Counted from the first letter of the stretch, positions 6,588-14,784 are shown. The stretch is 14,879 bases of DNA from JAEMQF01 sp049297615 (GCA_049297615.1 JBAQUQ010000465.1:1-14879), one strand, 5' to 3'. Program-made: numbers and translations. Notes: generated by a model from the letters alone, not told the origin.

Positions 6588-7284
6588 AGACGGCGGCGTC
6601 GTCGTAGAAGCTCGGGTCTTCGTTGTCCGGCCACCATCCGGGAACACCCAGCACAGGCAAGGGTGCGAAAGGGCGTTCGCTCGGGTCGGGCAGGGACGGC
6701 AATGGCCCGCCAACACTCAGCCAGACGTGCGCCGTGATGGCCTTGCGCGGCTGAATAAGTTTTTCCAGCAGGGCGTGGCCGACGATGGTGAGCTGGGCGT
6801 CGCACCAAAGGCTGCGTCGGTCGATGAACAGTTCGCGCCAATCGCGCTGCACCAAGGCCCGGGTCAAGGCGGGCGGTGCGACGAGCAATGCGCCGTTCTC
6901 GTCGAACAAGGTCAAGCTGTCGCGCGCCGCGCCGCGTGGCGACGCCGCGCCTTGGCGACGCAATTCGGCCGCATGCAAGAGATTCACGCGGCGCTTCAGC
7001 GCGTTGAAACGCAGCCACACCAGACCATTGAAGAAGTCGTGTACGTTGTCGCGTGTCGGAACGCTGGCGCTGCGTGCGACAAAAGCCTCGTAGGCTTCAC
7101 TGCCCTGGGCCCGGGCCGGCACGAAGCGCGGCGACTGCGCCCCGCCTCGTGCGCTGCCATGCCTGTTCAAGGCCTGCGCAACGCTCTGCCCCGCCGCAAC
7201 GTCGGCTGCCACGGCCTGGCCGAGCACGCGATACGGCGCGAACCAGGCTTGCTGCCAATCGATACCCGGTAGCGCGCTCGGCAT
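6532..7284 (-). CDS. DUF3025 domain-containing protein
   Basis: A 250-residue predicted cytoplasmic protein of unknown function. It has features I associate with DUF3025: TRDNVHDFFNGLVWLRF near residues 77-93, a RDSLTLFDENGALL stretch near 121-134, GHALLEKL near 169-176, and a C-terminal GVPGWWPDNEDPSFYDD near 213-229. The ATG overlaps the stop of the upstream NYN gene by one base (TGATG), indicating translational coupling. The last 18 or so residues, after AVFRP, lie in the 56-bp antisense overlap with cysK and look unconserved. No function is proposed. Confidence 0.85.
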   Translation of the reverse strand: MPSALPGIDWQQAWFAPYRVLGQAVAADVAAGQSVAQALNRHGSARGGAQSPRFVPARAQGSEAYEAFVARSASVPTRDNVHDFFNGLVWLRFNALKRRVNLLHAAELRRQGAASPRGAARDSLTLFDENGALLVAPPALTRALVQRDWRELFIDRRSLWCDAQLTIVGHALLEKLIQPRKAITAHVWLSVGGPLPSLPDPSERPFAPLPVLGVPGWWPDNEDPSFYDDAAVFRPAGSPRSTDSARPCRS

Positions 7285-8057
7285 CAGCCTCGGGAGGGCT
7301 TGGATGTGCGCTTGTCGCGCACCGCGACGTCGGATTTGCCTTCATTGGCCCACTCGAACAACTGCGTCGCGATGAGCAACTTGCTGAGCGTCGCGTAGCC
7401 GTAGTTGCGCGGGTCGAAGGAGGCCTGGTTCGCGATCTGCTGGCCCAGCGCACCGACGCGCGCCCAGCCTTCGTCGTCGGCCGCCGCCTGCACTGCATTG
7501 CGCAGCAGGGTCACGAGTTTGGCGTCTTGCTTGAGTTGTGCGGTGGGAATGCGAAGCAGCGCGGCGGGTGTTCCCTCACTGGCGTCGCTCGCTTCGCTCG
7601 CATCGGTCGCGGCGGTTGCGCCGAGCTTGTCGAGAAACAGAAAGCGCGAACACGCATTGACAAACGGCTCGGGCGTCTTCTGCCCGCCAAAGCCGTAAAC
7701 CGCTGCGCCCTTTTCGCGCAAATGCATCACGAGCGGCGTGAAGTCGGCGTCGGAAGAGACGATGCCGAAGGCGTCGGGACTGTCCGTGTAGAGCAGGGCC
7801 AAGGCGTCGATCACCATCGCCATGTCGCTCGCGTTCTTGCCCTTGCTGTAGTCGAACTGCTGCATCGGTCGGATCGCGTGTTCGTGCAGCACCTCCTCCC
7901 AGCCTTTCAGCTCAGCCTTCTTCCAATTGCCGTAGGCGCGGCGGATGCTCGTTTCGCCGAACGTCGACAGTTCGTTGAGGATCAGGTCGATCTTCCTTGC
8001 CGGCGAGTTGTCGGCGTCGATCAACAGGGCGACACGGGGTTTGCGGTCAATCGTCAT
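7284..8057 (-). CDS. NYN (PIN-like nuclease) domain protein with C-terminal OST-HTH/LOTUS domain
   Basis: A predicted RNA-acting protein of 257 residues. Residues 6-145 form a NYN/LabA-DUF88 PIN-like domain with acidic residues at D14 and D16 (LIDADN), D78 (NASDMAM) and D103/D105 (SSDADF), as expected for a metal-dependent nuclease. An acidic Ala/Ser/Asp linker spans about 147-162. An OST-HTH (LOTUS) domain spans about 178-237, ending YATLSKLLIATQLFEW; this domain binds RNA in eukaryotic and some bacterial proteins. GGAGG sits 4 bases before the ATG. It overlaps pyrC by 11 bp upstream and DUF3025 by 1 bp downstream. Nuclease activity and target are inference. Confidence 0.9.
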   Translation of the reverse strand: MTIDRKPRVALLIDADNSPARKIDLILNELSTFGETSIRRAYGNWKKAELKGWEEVLHEHAIRPMQQFDYSKGKNASDMAMVIDALALLYTDSPDAFGIVSSDADFTPLVMHLREKGAAVYGFGGQKTPEPFVNACSRFLFLDKLGATAATDASEASDASEGTPAALLRIPTAQLKQDAKLVTLLRNAVQAAADDEGWARVGALGQQIANQASFDPRNYGYATLSKLLIATQLFEWANEGKSDVAVRDKRTSKPSRG

Positions 8058-9093
8058 GCATCCTCCAGGCGAGGGTTTCGCCGCCGCGCAGCGGTTTGAG
8101 GGTCGTTTCGCCGAACGGCAGGGTTTGCGGCAGGGTCCAGGTTTCGCGGCGCAGCGTCACCCTGCCAGTGTTGCGCGGCAGGCCGTAGAAATCGGCGCCA
8201 TGATGGCTCGCAAAGCCTTCCAGGCGCGCCAGTGCACCGGCACTGTCAAAAGCCTGCGCGTACAGCTCCATCGCGCTGAGCGCCGTGTAGCAGCCAGCGC
8301 AGGCGCCGGCGTGTTCCTTCAAGTGGGCCGCGTGCGGCGCGCTGTCGGTGCCGAGGAAGAACCTGGCACTGCCTGAAGTCGCAGCGGCGACGAGTGCGAG
8401 GCGGTGCACTTCGCGCTTGAGGACAGGCAGGCAGTAGTAGTGCGGGCGCAGCGCAGCGCTGCCGCTCGCGTCGAGGAAAATCGCGTTGCGGTTGTACAGC
8501 AGGTGATGCGCCGTGATCGTCGCCGCGGTGTGCGCCCCCGCCTGCCCCACATACTGCGCCGCCTCGCGCGTCGTGATGTGCTCGACGACGATCTTCAGTT
8601 CGGGAAAGTCGCGCCGCAGCGGAATCAGGCGCGTGTCGATGAAGACCTTCTCGCGGTCGAAGACGTCGATGTCCGGATCCGTTACTTCACCGTGCACGAG
8701 CAGCAGCACGCCTTCGCGTTGCATGCTCTCCAGCGTCGCATAGGTCTTGCGCAAGTCGATGACTCCAGCGTCGCTGTTCGTCGTCGCGCCGGCCGGATAG
8801 AGCTTGACGGCAACCACTCCCGATTCGTGCGCTCGGCGGATTTCGTCGGGCGCGAGCTGCTCGGTGAGATACAGCGTCATCAGCGGCTCGAACTTCACGC
8901 CCTTGGGAACGGCACGCAGAATTCGCTCGCGGTAGGCCAGTGCCTGCACCGTCGTCGTCACTGGCGGGTGGAGGTTGGGCATGATCACGGCGCGGGCGAA
9001 CTGGCGCGCACTGTGCGGCACCACGGCGGCCATCGCCGCACCATCGCGAACATGCAGGTGCCAGTCGTCGGGGCGCGCGATCGTGAGGGCCAT
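8047..9093 (-). CDS. pyrC: Dihydroorotase (class II, PyrC type)
   Basis: It cyclises N-carbamoyl-aspartate to dihydroorotate in pyrimidine synthesis. The 348-residue length is typical of E. coli-type PyrC. Metal and catalytic residues are visible: H12 and H14 (DDWHLHVRDG), the carboxylated lysine K97 (VAVKLYPAG), H134 (LLVHGE), H172 (VVEHITT) and D250 (LGTDSAPH). The stop overlaps the NYN gene start by 11 bp. It lies 36 bp downstream of the ABC exporter, so the two may share a transcript. The Shine-Dalgarno is weak (GAGA about 9 bases upstream). Confidence 0.97.
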   Translation of the reverse strand: MALTIARPDDWHLHVRDGAAMAAVVPHSARQFARAVIMPNLHPPVTTTVQALAYRERILRAVPKGVKFEPLMTLYLTEQLAPDEIRRAHESGVVAVKLYPAGATTNSDAGVIDLRKTYATLESMQREGVLLLVHGEVTDPDIDVFDREKVFIDTRLIPLRRDFPELKIVVEHITTREAAQYVGQAGAHTAATITAHHLLYNRNAIFLDASGSAALRPHYYCLPVLKREVHRLALVAAATSGSARFFLGTDSAPHAAHLKEHAGACAGCYTALSAMELYAQAFDSAGALARLEGFASHHGADFYGLPRNTGRVTLRRETWTLPQTLPFGETTLKPLRGGETLAWRMHDD

Positions 9094-9129
9094 ACCGGAG
9101 ATTCTCGCACCGGGCTCGGGCGCGAATTC

Positions 9130-10974
9130 TCAAGCCGGCCGACTCAGACTTTCTCCCAGTGCCTCGTCTTCACCCGCTTGCTGCAAGCGCCACATCTCGG
9201 CGTAACGCCCCTCCAGCGCCAGCAGCGCGGCGTGCGTGCCACGCTCGACGATTCGACCCTGTTCCATCACCAGGATTTGGTCCGCGTCGACCACGGTCGA
9301 CAAGCGGTGCGCGATCACCAGGGCCGTCTTGTTGCGCGCCGCACTCTGCAGCTCGGCCTGGATTGCGCGTTCGTTGGCCGAGTCCAGGGCCGAGGTGGCT
9401 TCGTCGAAGATCAGGATCGGCGGGTTCTTCAGCAGGGTTCGCGCGATCGCGACGCGTTGCTTTTCGCCGCCCGAGAGTTTGAGGCCACGCTCGCCCACCA
9501 TCGTGTCGTAGCCCTTGGGCGTGGAGACGATGAAGTCGTGGATATGCGCCGCTCTCGCAGCCGCTTCGATCGCGTCGCGGCTCGCCGAGGTTTCGCCATA
9601 GCCGATGTTGTATTGCACCGTGTCGTTGAACAGCACCGTGTCCTGCGGCACGATGCCCAGTGCCGCACGCAGGCTCTTTTGCGTGATGCTGCGCAATTCC
9701 TGGCCGTCGATGAAGATGCGCCCGGCGTTCACGTCGTAGAAGCGAAACATGAGGCGCGCCAGCGTGCTCTTCCCCGCGCCCGAGGGGCCGACGATGGCCA
9801 GTGTCTTGCCCGCGGGGAGTTCGAAACTCACGCCGTGAAGAATGGTGCGATCCGCGTCGTAACCGAAGCGCACGTTCTCGAAACGCACCGCGCCGCCGCG
9901 GTTCACGAACGGCACGGCCTCGGGTGTGTCGGCGATCTCGCGGTTCTGGCCGAGCAGCGCGAACATCTTTTCCAGATCGATCATGCATTGTTTGATCTCT
10001 CGATACAGCACGCCCAGGAAATTGAGCGGGATATAGAGCTGAATCATGAGCGCGTTCACCAACACCAGGTCGCCCAGGCTCATGCTGCCGTCCACGACAC
10101 CGAGCGTCGCGCGCCACACCAGCAGCACGACGGCCACGGAAACGATGCTGCTTTGCCCGAGATTGAGCAATGACAACGAGGTCTGCGACTTGATCGACAC
10201 CGCCTCCAGGCGCTTCAGGTTTTCGTCGTAGCGGGTTTGTTCGTAGGCTTCGTTGCCGAAATACTTCACGGTCTCGTAGTTGATCAGCGCGTCCACCGCC
10301 TTGGTGTTGGCCTTGCTGTCCTGCTCGTTCATGGCACGGCGGAAATGGGTGCGCCATTCGGTGACGGTGACGGTGAATGCGACATAGCTGAGCAATGCCC
10401 CGAGGGTGATGACGGCGAACCAGCCGTCGAATTTGGCCGACAGCAGCGAGATCACGAGCGCCATCTCGACGAGCGTGGGCAGGATGTTGTAGATCGTGTA
10501 GTTCAGCAGCGAATGGATCGCTCGCGAGCCGCGTTCGATGTCGCGCGAAACACCGCCGGTCTGGCGCTCGAGGTGAAAGCGCAGGCTGAGCGACAGCAGA
10601 TGGTCGAAGGTCTCGAGCGATACGCGCCGCGCGATGCGCGCCGCAACGGGATAGAACAGGAACTCGCGCATTTCGGTGAACAGCGTCACCGAGATGCGCA
10701 ATGCGCCGTACGCCAGCAACAGCGCCACCGGCACGACGAGCACGGAGCGTGCATCGCCGGGTTTCAGGTCGAGTGCGTCGACGAGTTCCTTGAGCACCAG
10801 GGGCACGCCGACATTGGCGAGCTTGGCCCCCACCAGAAAGCCGAGCGCGATCAATACCCGCCAGCGCCATTGCCAGATGTAGGGCGCGAGCTTTTTCAGG
10901 GTGCTCCAGTCGGAACGGCTGGCTGCGGCGCTGGGCGCAGGGGCAAGGGGCAAAGTGGCGCTGTGGCGACGCAT
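9130..10974 (-). CDS. ABC transporter, Atm1/HMT1-type exporter (fused permease and ATPase)
   Basis: A 614-residue half-transporter that should dimerise in the inner membrane. The transmembrane domain (about residues 35-330) includes the Atm1-type segment VDALINYETVKYFGNE near 227-242, a region that in mitochondrial and bacterial Atm1 contributes to glutathione binding. The nucleotide-binding domain has Walker A GPSGAGKST (396-404), the Q-loop VPQDTVLF, signature LSGGEKQR (500-507), Walker B ILIFDEATSALD (520-531) and H-loop His556. Relatives export glutathione-linked compounds or metal conjugates and support Fe-S metabolism; the substrate here is inferred. I chose ATG 10974; an in-frame extension to 11052 crosses the divergent control region and looks non-coding. 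Confidence 0.93.
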   Translation of the reverse strand: MRRHSATLPLAPAPSAAASRSDWSTLKKLAPYIWQWRWRVLIALGFLVGAKLANVGVPLVLKELVDALDLKPGDARSVLVVPVALLLAYGALRISVTLFTEMREFLFYPVAARIARRVSLETFDHLLSLSLRFHLERQTGGVSRDIERGSRAIHSLLNYTIYNILPTLVEMALVISLLSAKFDGWFAVITLGALLSYVAFTVTVTEWRTHFRRAMNEQDSKANTKAVDALINYETVKYFGNEAYEQTRYDENLKRLEAVSIKSQTSLSLLNLGQSSIVSVAVVLLVWRATLGVVDGSMSLGDLVLVNALMIQLYIPLNFLGVLYREIKQCMIDLEKMFALLGQNREIADTPEAVPFVNRGGAVRFENVRFGYDADRTILHGVSFELPAGKTLAIVGPSGAGKSTLARLMFRFYDVNAGRIFIDGQELRSITQKSLRAALGIVPQDTVLFNDTVQYNIGYGETSASRDAIEAAARAAHIHDFIVSTPKGYDTMVGERGLKLSGGEKQRVAIARTLLKNPPILIFDEATSALDSANERAIQAELQSAARNKTALVIAHRLSTVVDADQILVMEQGRIVERGTHAALLALEGRYAEMWRLQQAGEDEALGESLSRPA

Positions 10975-11036
10975 GGGTGAAGGCTCGATGAAGGATGGAT
11001 CAGAATGCGGCAAGGCCAACCAGCAGGTGCAGCAAT

Positions 11037-11474
11037 ATGCCCGAGATTTCAAGTCGAACCGGCGCGGCCACGGACCATCAACTGTCGCCGCTGCAGTTGC
11101 CGGACGATCGACAACTGGTGCTGCGCGTCATGCCCCTGCCCGCCGATTCGAACGGCAACGGCGACATCTTCGGCGGCTGGATCATGGCCCAGGTCGACCT
11201 GGCCGGCGCCGTCCTGCCCTCGCGAATCGCCAAGGGCCGGATCGCCACCGTCGCAGTCAATCAATTCATCTTCAAGCAGCCGGTGTCGATCGGCGACCTG
11301 CTGAGCTTTTACGCCAAGGTCGAACGCATAGGCCGCACTTCAGTGACGGTGCACGTCGACGTGTATGCCGAGCGCAACCCGGCGGATTTGCAGGTGGTCA
11401 AGGTCACGGAAGCGAACCTGACCTATGTGGCGATCGACTCAAAGGGGCAGCCTCGCGCCCTGCCCACGCCCTGA
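11037..11474 (+). CDS. Acyl-CoA thioesterase, YciA-like hotdog fold
   Basis: It hydrolyses acyl-CoA to free acid and CoA. The sequence has the family segment LRVMPLPADSNGNGDIFGG (about residues 29-47), with the predicted catalytic Asp at D43. It continues with AGAVLPSR, TVAVNQFIFKQPVSIGD and the C-terminal QVVKVTEANLTYVAID. The preferred ATG at 11037 has AGGT about 9 bases upstream; the ATG at 10995 gives 14 more residues but its AAGG abuts the codon. It is divergent from the ABC exporter and ends 7 bp from the convergent SDR stop. Its place beside a beta-oxidation module suggests a role in acyl-CoA balance. Confidence 0.9.
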   Translation: MPEISSRTGAATDHQLSPLQLPDDRQLVLRVMPLPADSNGNGDIFGGWIMAQVDLAGAVLPSRIAKGRIATVAVNQFIFKQPVSIGDLLSFYAKVERIGRTSVTVHVDVYAERNPADLQVVKVTEANLTYVAIDSKGQPRALPTP

Positions 11475-11481
11475 ATGGCCA

Positions 11482-12312
11482 TCAATCGACGAAGAAATCC
11501 GGAATGAAGTCTTTCGTCCCCGGCTTGACGCTGTAGCGCTCGAGGTCGGTTACGCCGTGCTGTGCGAGCAGCACATCGTCGATGAAGAAATTGCCGGTGA
11601 CGGCTTTGGCGTCGCTGGTGAGAATCAGGTACGCCGCGTCGGCCAGGATCTGCGGCGTGCGGCATTTCGAGATGTCAACGCCCGGGATCATTTGCAAGGC
11701 CGCGGTATTGATCGCGGTGCGCGGCCAAAGACTGTTCACGGCTATTCCCAGCGGCCGAAACTCCCCGGCGTGGCCGAGCGTGCACTGGCTCATGCCGTAT
11801 TTGGCCATCGTGTACGCCACATGCGGGCTGAACCAATGCTCGCGCATCGAAAGCGGCGGTGACATATTGAGGATGTGCGGATTGCGCCCGGCTGACGCTG
11901 ACTTTGCGAGATGCGGCAAGCAGATTTGCGTGCAAAGGTAGGTGCCTCGCACGTTCACGCCGAACATCAGGTCGAAGCGCTTGATCGGCGTCGCGGGTGT
12001 GGGCGTCAAGCTGATGGCGCTGGCGTTGTTGATCAGGATGTCGATGCCGCCGAAGCGCGAGGCCGCTTTCTCCACTGCGGCGAGCACGCTGGCTTCGTCG
12101 CGGATGTCGGTCTGTACCGGCAGCGCCTGGCCACCCGCTGCTTCGATCTCGGCCGCAGCGCTGTAGATCGTGCCGGGCAGCTTGGGGTTGGTCTCGGCGG
12201 TCTTGGCCGCGATGACGATGTTGGCGCCGTCGCGTGCGGCTCGCAGCGCGATCGCCAGACCGATGCCGCGCGACGCGCCGCTGATGAAAAGTGTTTTGCC
12301 CTGCAAGTTCAT
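11482..12312 (-). CDS. Short-chain dehydrogenase/reductase, HSDL2-like
   Basis: An NAD(P)-dependent oxidoreductase of 276 residues with a Rossmann fold. The cofactor loop GASRGIG is at residues 12-18 and NNAS at 95-98. The active-site region NMSPPLSMREHWFSPHVAY gives a catalytic Ser (probably S151), Y167 and K171 (YTMAK). The SPPL...YTMAKYGMS pattern resembles hydroxysteroid dehydrogenase-like protein 2, a SDR linked to fatty-acid metabolism in animals. I chose ATG 12312 with AGGA 7 bases upstream; ATGs at 12318 and 12327 are close alternatives. It is the last gene of the beta-oxidation run, 19 bp after the crotonase stop. The substrate is unknown; long-chain 3-hydroxyacyl or 3-ketoacyl compounds are a guess. 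Confidence 0.9.
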   Translation of the reverse strand: MNLQGKTLFISGASRGIGLAIALRAARDGANIVIAAKTAETNPKLPGTIYSAAAEIEAAGGQALPVQTDIRDEASVLAAVEKAASRFGGIDILINNASAISLTPTPATPIKRFDLMFGVNVRGTYLCTQICLPHLAKSASAGRNPHILNMSPPLSMREHWFSPHVAYTMAKYGMSQCTLGHAGEFRPLGIAVNSLWPRTAINTAALQMIPGVDISKCRTPQILADAAYLILTSDAKAVTGNFFIDDVLLAQHGVTDLERYSVKPGTKDFIPDFFVD

Positions 12313-12331
12313 GATCATGTCCTGCATCCGA

Positions 12332-13093
12332 TCAGATGAATTTCGAGAAGTCGGGTTTGCGCTTCTGGAGGAAGGCCTGAAAAGCCTCTTGGGCTTCCGG
12401 ACTACCCAGGCGCTGGCTGAATACTTCGCCCTCGAGCGTGATGGTCCTGAGCACCTCGTCCATGCTCGCGCGGCGCAGCAGTCTCTTGGTTTCGCGCACG
12501 GCCGCCGGCGGTAGCGCATTGAAGCGCTCGGCCACACGCCGCGCATGGTTCACCACCTCGCCTGCGGGCAACACGGCGTTGGCGATGCCGGCCTCTACGG
12601 CATCGGCACCGGTGAACGGGTCACCGAGCAGCAACTTCTCGGCTGCTTTCACGTTGCCCAACAATCGCGGCAGGATCAGGCTCGAAGCGAACTCGGGCAC
12701 GAGGCCGAGGCCAACGAAGGGCATTGCCAGGCGCGCCTCATCCGACACGTAGACAAAGTCGCAATGCAACAACAGCGTCGTGCCGATGCCGATGGCCGCG
12801 CCGGTGACGGCTGCAACAACCGGCTTGTCGGTGCCGATCAGGGCACGCATGAACTGCAGTGCGGGCGATTCGCCCGCGGGGCTGCGACTCGCGAAATTTT
12901 CGATATCGTTTCCCGAGGTGAAAATCCCCGGTTGACCCGTGATCAACACGGCGCGTACCGAGGCGTCCGCCTTTGCCGCGTGAAGCGCGTCGGCCATGGC
13001 CTTGTACATCGCCGCGGTGAGCGCGTTCTTCTTCTCCGGGCGCGCTATTTCGATCGTCGCAACGCCGTTCAATGTGGCGCATTTGATACTCAT
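12332..13093 (-). CDS. Enoyl-CoA hydratase/isomerase (crotonase) family protein, probably isomerase-like
   Basis: A cytoplasmic crotonase-fold protein of 253 residues. The oxyanion-hole segments are present: SGNDI near 60-64 and TGAAIGIGTTLLLHCDFVY near 97-115. By eye alignment with rat enoyl-CoA hydratase, the two catalytic glutamates (E144, E164) are replaced by T106 and F126. A glutamate does occur at E134 in GLVPEFASS, matching the position used by Eci1/PECI-type delta3-delta2-enoyl-CoA isomerases. So an isomerase role is more likely than hydration. AGGAG lies 8 bases before the ATG. It sits between the thiolase (34 bp upstream) and the SDR, in what is probably one operon. Confidence 0.9.
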   Translation of the reverse strand: MSIKCATLNGVATIEIARPEKKNALTAAMYKAMADALHAAKADASVRAVLITGQPGIFTSGNDIENFASRSPAGESPALQFMRALIGTDKPVVAAVTGAAIGIGTTLLLHCDFVYVSDEARLAMPFVGLGLVPEFASSLILPRLLGNVKAAEKLLLGDPFTGADAVEAGIANAVLPAGEVVNHARRVAERFNALPPAAVRETKRLLRRASMDEVLRTITLEGEVFSQRLGSPEAQEAFQAFLQKRKPDFSKFI

Positions 13094-13127
13094 GGTGTCG
13101 TCTCCTGATCTTGACCGGTCGCCGCGC

Positions 13128-14327
13128 TCACACGCGCTCGAAGATGCCCGCTGCCCCCTGCCCCATGCCCACGCACATCGTCACCATGCCGTACTTCAGG
13201 TTGTGACGGTGCAGTGCATGCACGACGGTGGCCGAGCGGATGGCTCCGGTCGCGCCCAGCGGATGGCCCAGCGCAATGGCGCCTCCCATCGGATTGACCC
13301 TGCTTGCATCGAGGCCGACAGTGTCGATCACTGCCAGCGCCTGCGCGGCGAAGGCTTCGTTGAGTTCGATCCAGCCGATGTCGGCGAGCTTCAACCCGGC
13401 GTGGCGCAACGCGACCGGAATCGCCTCGATCGGGCCTATGCCCATGATCTCGGGCGCAACGCCACGCACCGCAAAACTGACGAAGCGCGCGAGCGGCTTC
13501 AGATCGAACTGTTTGATTGCCTTTTCCGAGGCGAGGATCAGCGCGCCCGCACCATCACTGGTTTGCGAGCTGTTGCCTGCCGTGACCGAGCCTTTGGCAG
13601 CGAACACCGGCTTGAGCTTGGCCAGGCCTTCGAGCGAGGTGTCGGGGCGTGCGCCTTCGTCGAGGTTCACCGTGCGCGTCTTGGTGCCCACCTCCCCAGT
13701 GGCGAGCTCGGGGAATCGCTCGATGATTTCGATGGGCGTCATCTCGGCACTGAATTCACCTGCTGCGAATGCCTTCAATGCCTTCTGGTGCGACGCCAGC
13801 GCGAACGCATCCTGCGCCTCGCGCGACACCTTCCATTGCGTCGCCACCTTCTCCGCCGTGAGGCCCATGCCGTAGGCGATGCCGACGTTTTCGTCCTTGG
13901 CAAAAACATCCAGATTGAACGAGGGCTTGTTCCCGCCCATCGTCACCATGCTCATCGATTCGGCACCGCCGGCGATCATCACGTCGGTCTGCCCGACCCG
14001 GATGCGATCGGCTGCCATTTGCACCGCCGTCAGGCCCGACGCGCAGAAGCGGTTCACTGTCACGCCGCCCACCGAATGCGGCAGCCCCGCCAGCAGCATT
14101 GCCACACGCGCCATGTTCGTGCCCTGCTCGGCCTCGGGGAACGAGCAGCCGATGATGGCGTCTTCGATCGCTTTCGGGTCGAGTGTGGGCACCTGCCGCA
14201 ACGCGTTGCGGACCGCGGCGACGAGCAGGTCGTCCGGCCGCGTGTTCTTGAAATAGCCGCGGCCCGATTTGCCGATGGGCGTGCGCGTAGCGGCAACGAT
14301 GTAGGCGTCTTGAACTTGTTTGCTCAT
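13128..14327 (-). CDS. Acetyl-CoA C-acyltransferase (3-ketoacyl-CoA thiolase)
   Basis: It carries out the last step of beta-oxidation, cleaving 3-ketoacyl-CoA with CoA. The 399-residue length is typical. The nucleophile is C95 (NRFCASGL), the catalytic His is H355 (GHPLGATGA) and the second Cys is C385 (MCVGMGQG). AAGGA lies 7 bases before the ATG. It is FadA-like and lies with a FadN-like dehydrogenase upstream and a crotonase downstream; the DUF559 cassette separates it from the dehydrogenase. A biosynthetic acetoacetyl-CoA thiolase (PhaA) is less likely given the neighbours. Confidence 0.95.
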   Translation of the reverse strand: MSKQVQDAYIVAATRTPIGKSGRGYFKNTRPDDLLVAAVRNALRQVPTLDPKAIEDAIIGCSFPEAEQGTNMARVAMLLAGLPHSVGGVTVNRFCASGLTAVQMAADRIRVGQTDVMIAGGAESMSMVTMGGNKPSFNLDVFAKDENVGIAYGMGLTAEKVATQWKVSREAQDAFALASHQKALKAFAAGEFSAEMTPIEIIERFPELATGEVGTKTRTVNLDEGARPDTSLEGLAKLKPVFAAKGSVTAGNSSQTSDGAGALILASEKAIKQFDLKPLARFVSFAVRGVAPEIMGIGPIEAIPVALRHAGLKLADIGWIELNEAFAAQALAVIDTVGLDASRVNPMGGAIALGHPLGATGAIRSATVVHALHRHNLKYGMVTMCVGMGQGAAGIFERV

Positions 14328-14330
14328 GTC

Positions 14331-14774
14331 TCAGTCCTTCGAAGGAGTGACTCCCTCTCCCGCTGGCGGGAGAGGCTCGGGGTGAGGGTGGTAGGTCTCG
14401 AGCCAATTGAGGATGGAACTCATCACAGCGTCCGTCTGGGCAAGAGCATCGCGATCGCTGAAGCGCAAGACTTGGAATCCCGCCGCATTCAATACCGCTG
14501 TTCGGTCATCATCCGCTCGAATCGCCTCAGGCTCGCAATGCTGGCCACCGTCCAGTTCGACAATCAATCCGACCTCGACGCATGCGAAGTCCGCGAAGTA
14601 GCGGTCAATGGGGTGCTGGCGCCGAAATTTCCTTCCGCAGAGTTGCCGATTGCGCAGGCGCTGCCACAGCTTTTGTTCCGCGTCGGGAGAAGTGCGGCGA
14701 AGCTCACGCGCCCTCACCCTGGCCCTCTCCCGCGAGCGGGAGAGGGAAGAGGCAATGGCATACCCTTGTGGCAT
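14331..14774 (-). CDS. DUF559 domain-containing protein (Vsr/PD-(D/E)XK-like fold)
   Basis: A 147-residue protein. The core (about residues 23-125) has the DUF559 pattern: LRRTSPDAEQKLWQRLRNRQ, then GRKFRRQHPIDRYFADFACVE, then LIVELDGGQH (E73, D75), and GFQVLRF. The family is related to very-short-patch-repair-type endonucleases; activity is unproven. The N-terminal 22 residues (SLSRSRERARVRA) and the C-terminal tail (HPHPEPLPPAGEG) are translations of the two flanking palindromic repeats. The start is therefore uncertain: ATG 14774 lies outside the repeat, and GTG 14717 lies inside it and would give 128 residues. No clear Shine-Dalgarno is seen. It interrupts a beta-oxidation operon, consistent with insertion. 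Confidence 0.88.
   Translation of the reverse strand: MPQGYAIASSLSRSRERARVRARELRRTSPDAEQKLWQRLRNRQLCGRKFRRQHPIDRYFADFACVEVGLIVELDGGQHCEPEAIRADDDRTAVLNAAGFQVLRFSDRDALAQTDAVMSSILNWLETYHPHPEPLPPAGEGVTPSKD
14350..14391. repeat. Palindromic GC-rich repeat, left copy of an inverted pair flanking DUF559
   Basis: The core is a perfect 10-bp palindrome at 14354-14375 (CCTCTCCCGC, then TG, then GCGGGAGAGG), followed by a GGGTGAGGGTGG tail. The right copy at 14709-14750 is nearly identical on the opposite strand. In the DUF559 frame it reads as PHPEPLPPAGEG, the translation typical of this REP-like repeat class. Confidence 0.85.
14709..14750. repeat. Palindromic GC-rich repeat, right copy of an inverted pair flanking DUF559
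   Basis: The core is a perfect 11-bp palindrome at 14723-14746 (CCCTCTCCCGC, then GA, then GCGGGAGAGGG), with CGCCCTCACCCTGG on its left. Read on the minus strand it matches the left copy across about 40 bases with only a few differences. It encodes the SRSRERARVRA part of the DUF559 N-terminus. Confidence 0.85.
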
Positions 14775-14784
14775 CGCGCTTCAG

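Noticed and set aside
8404..10173. Plus-strand ORF of 589 codons
   Set aside because: It runs antisense to pyrC and the ABC exporter, both of which have complete catalytic motifs; its His/Arg/Gln-rich composition is typical of a high-GC shadow frame.
9170..10870. Minus-strand ORF of 566 codons overlapping the ABC exporter
   Set aside because: It is a frame-shifted reading of the ABC gene, rich in Arg and Ala and lacking Walker motifs.
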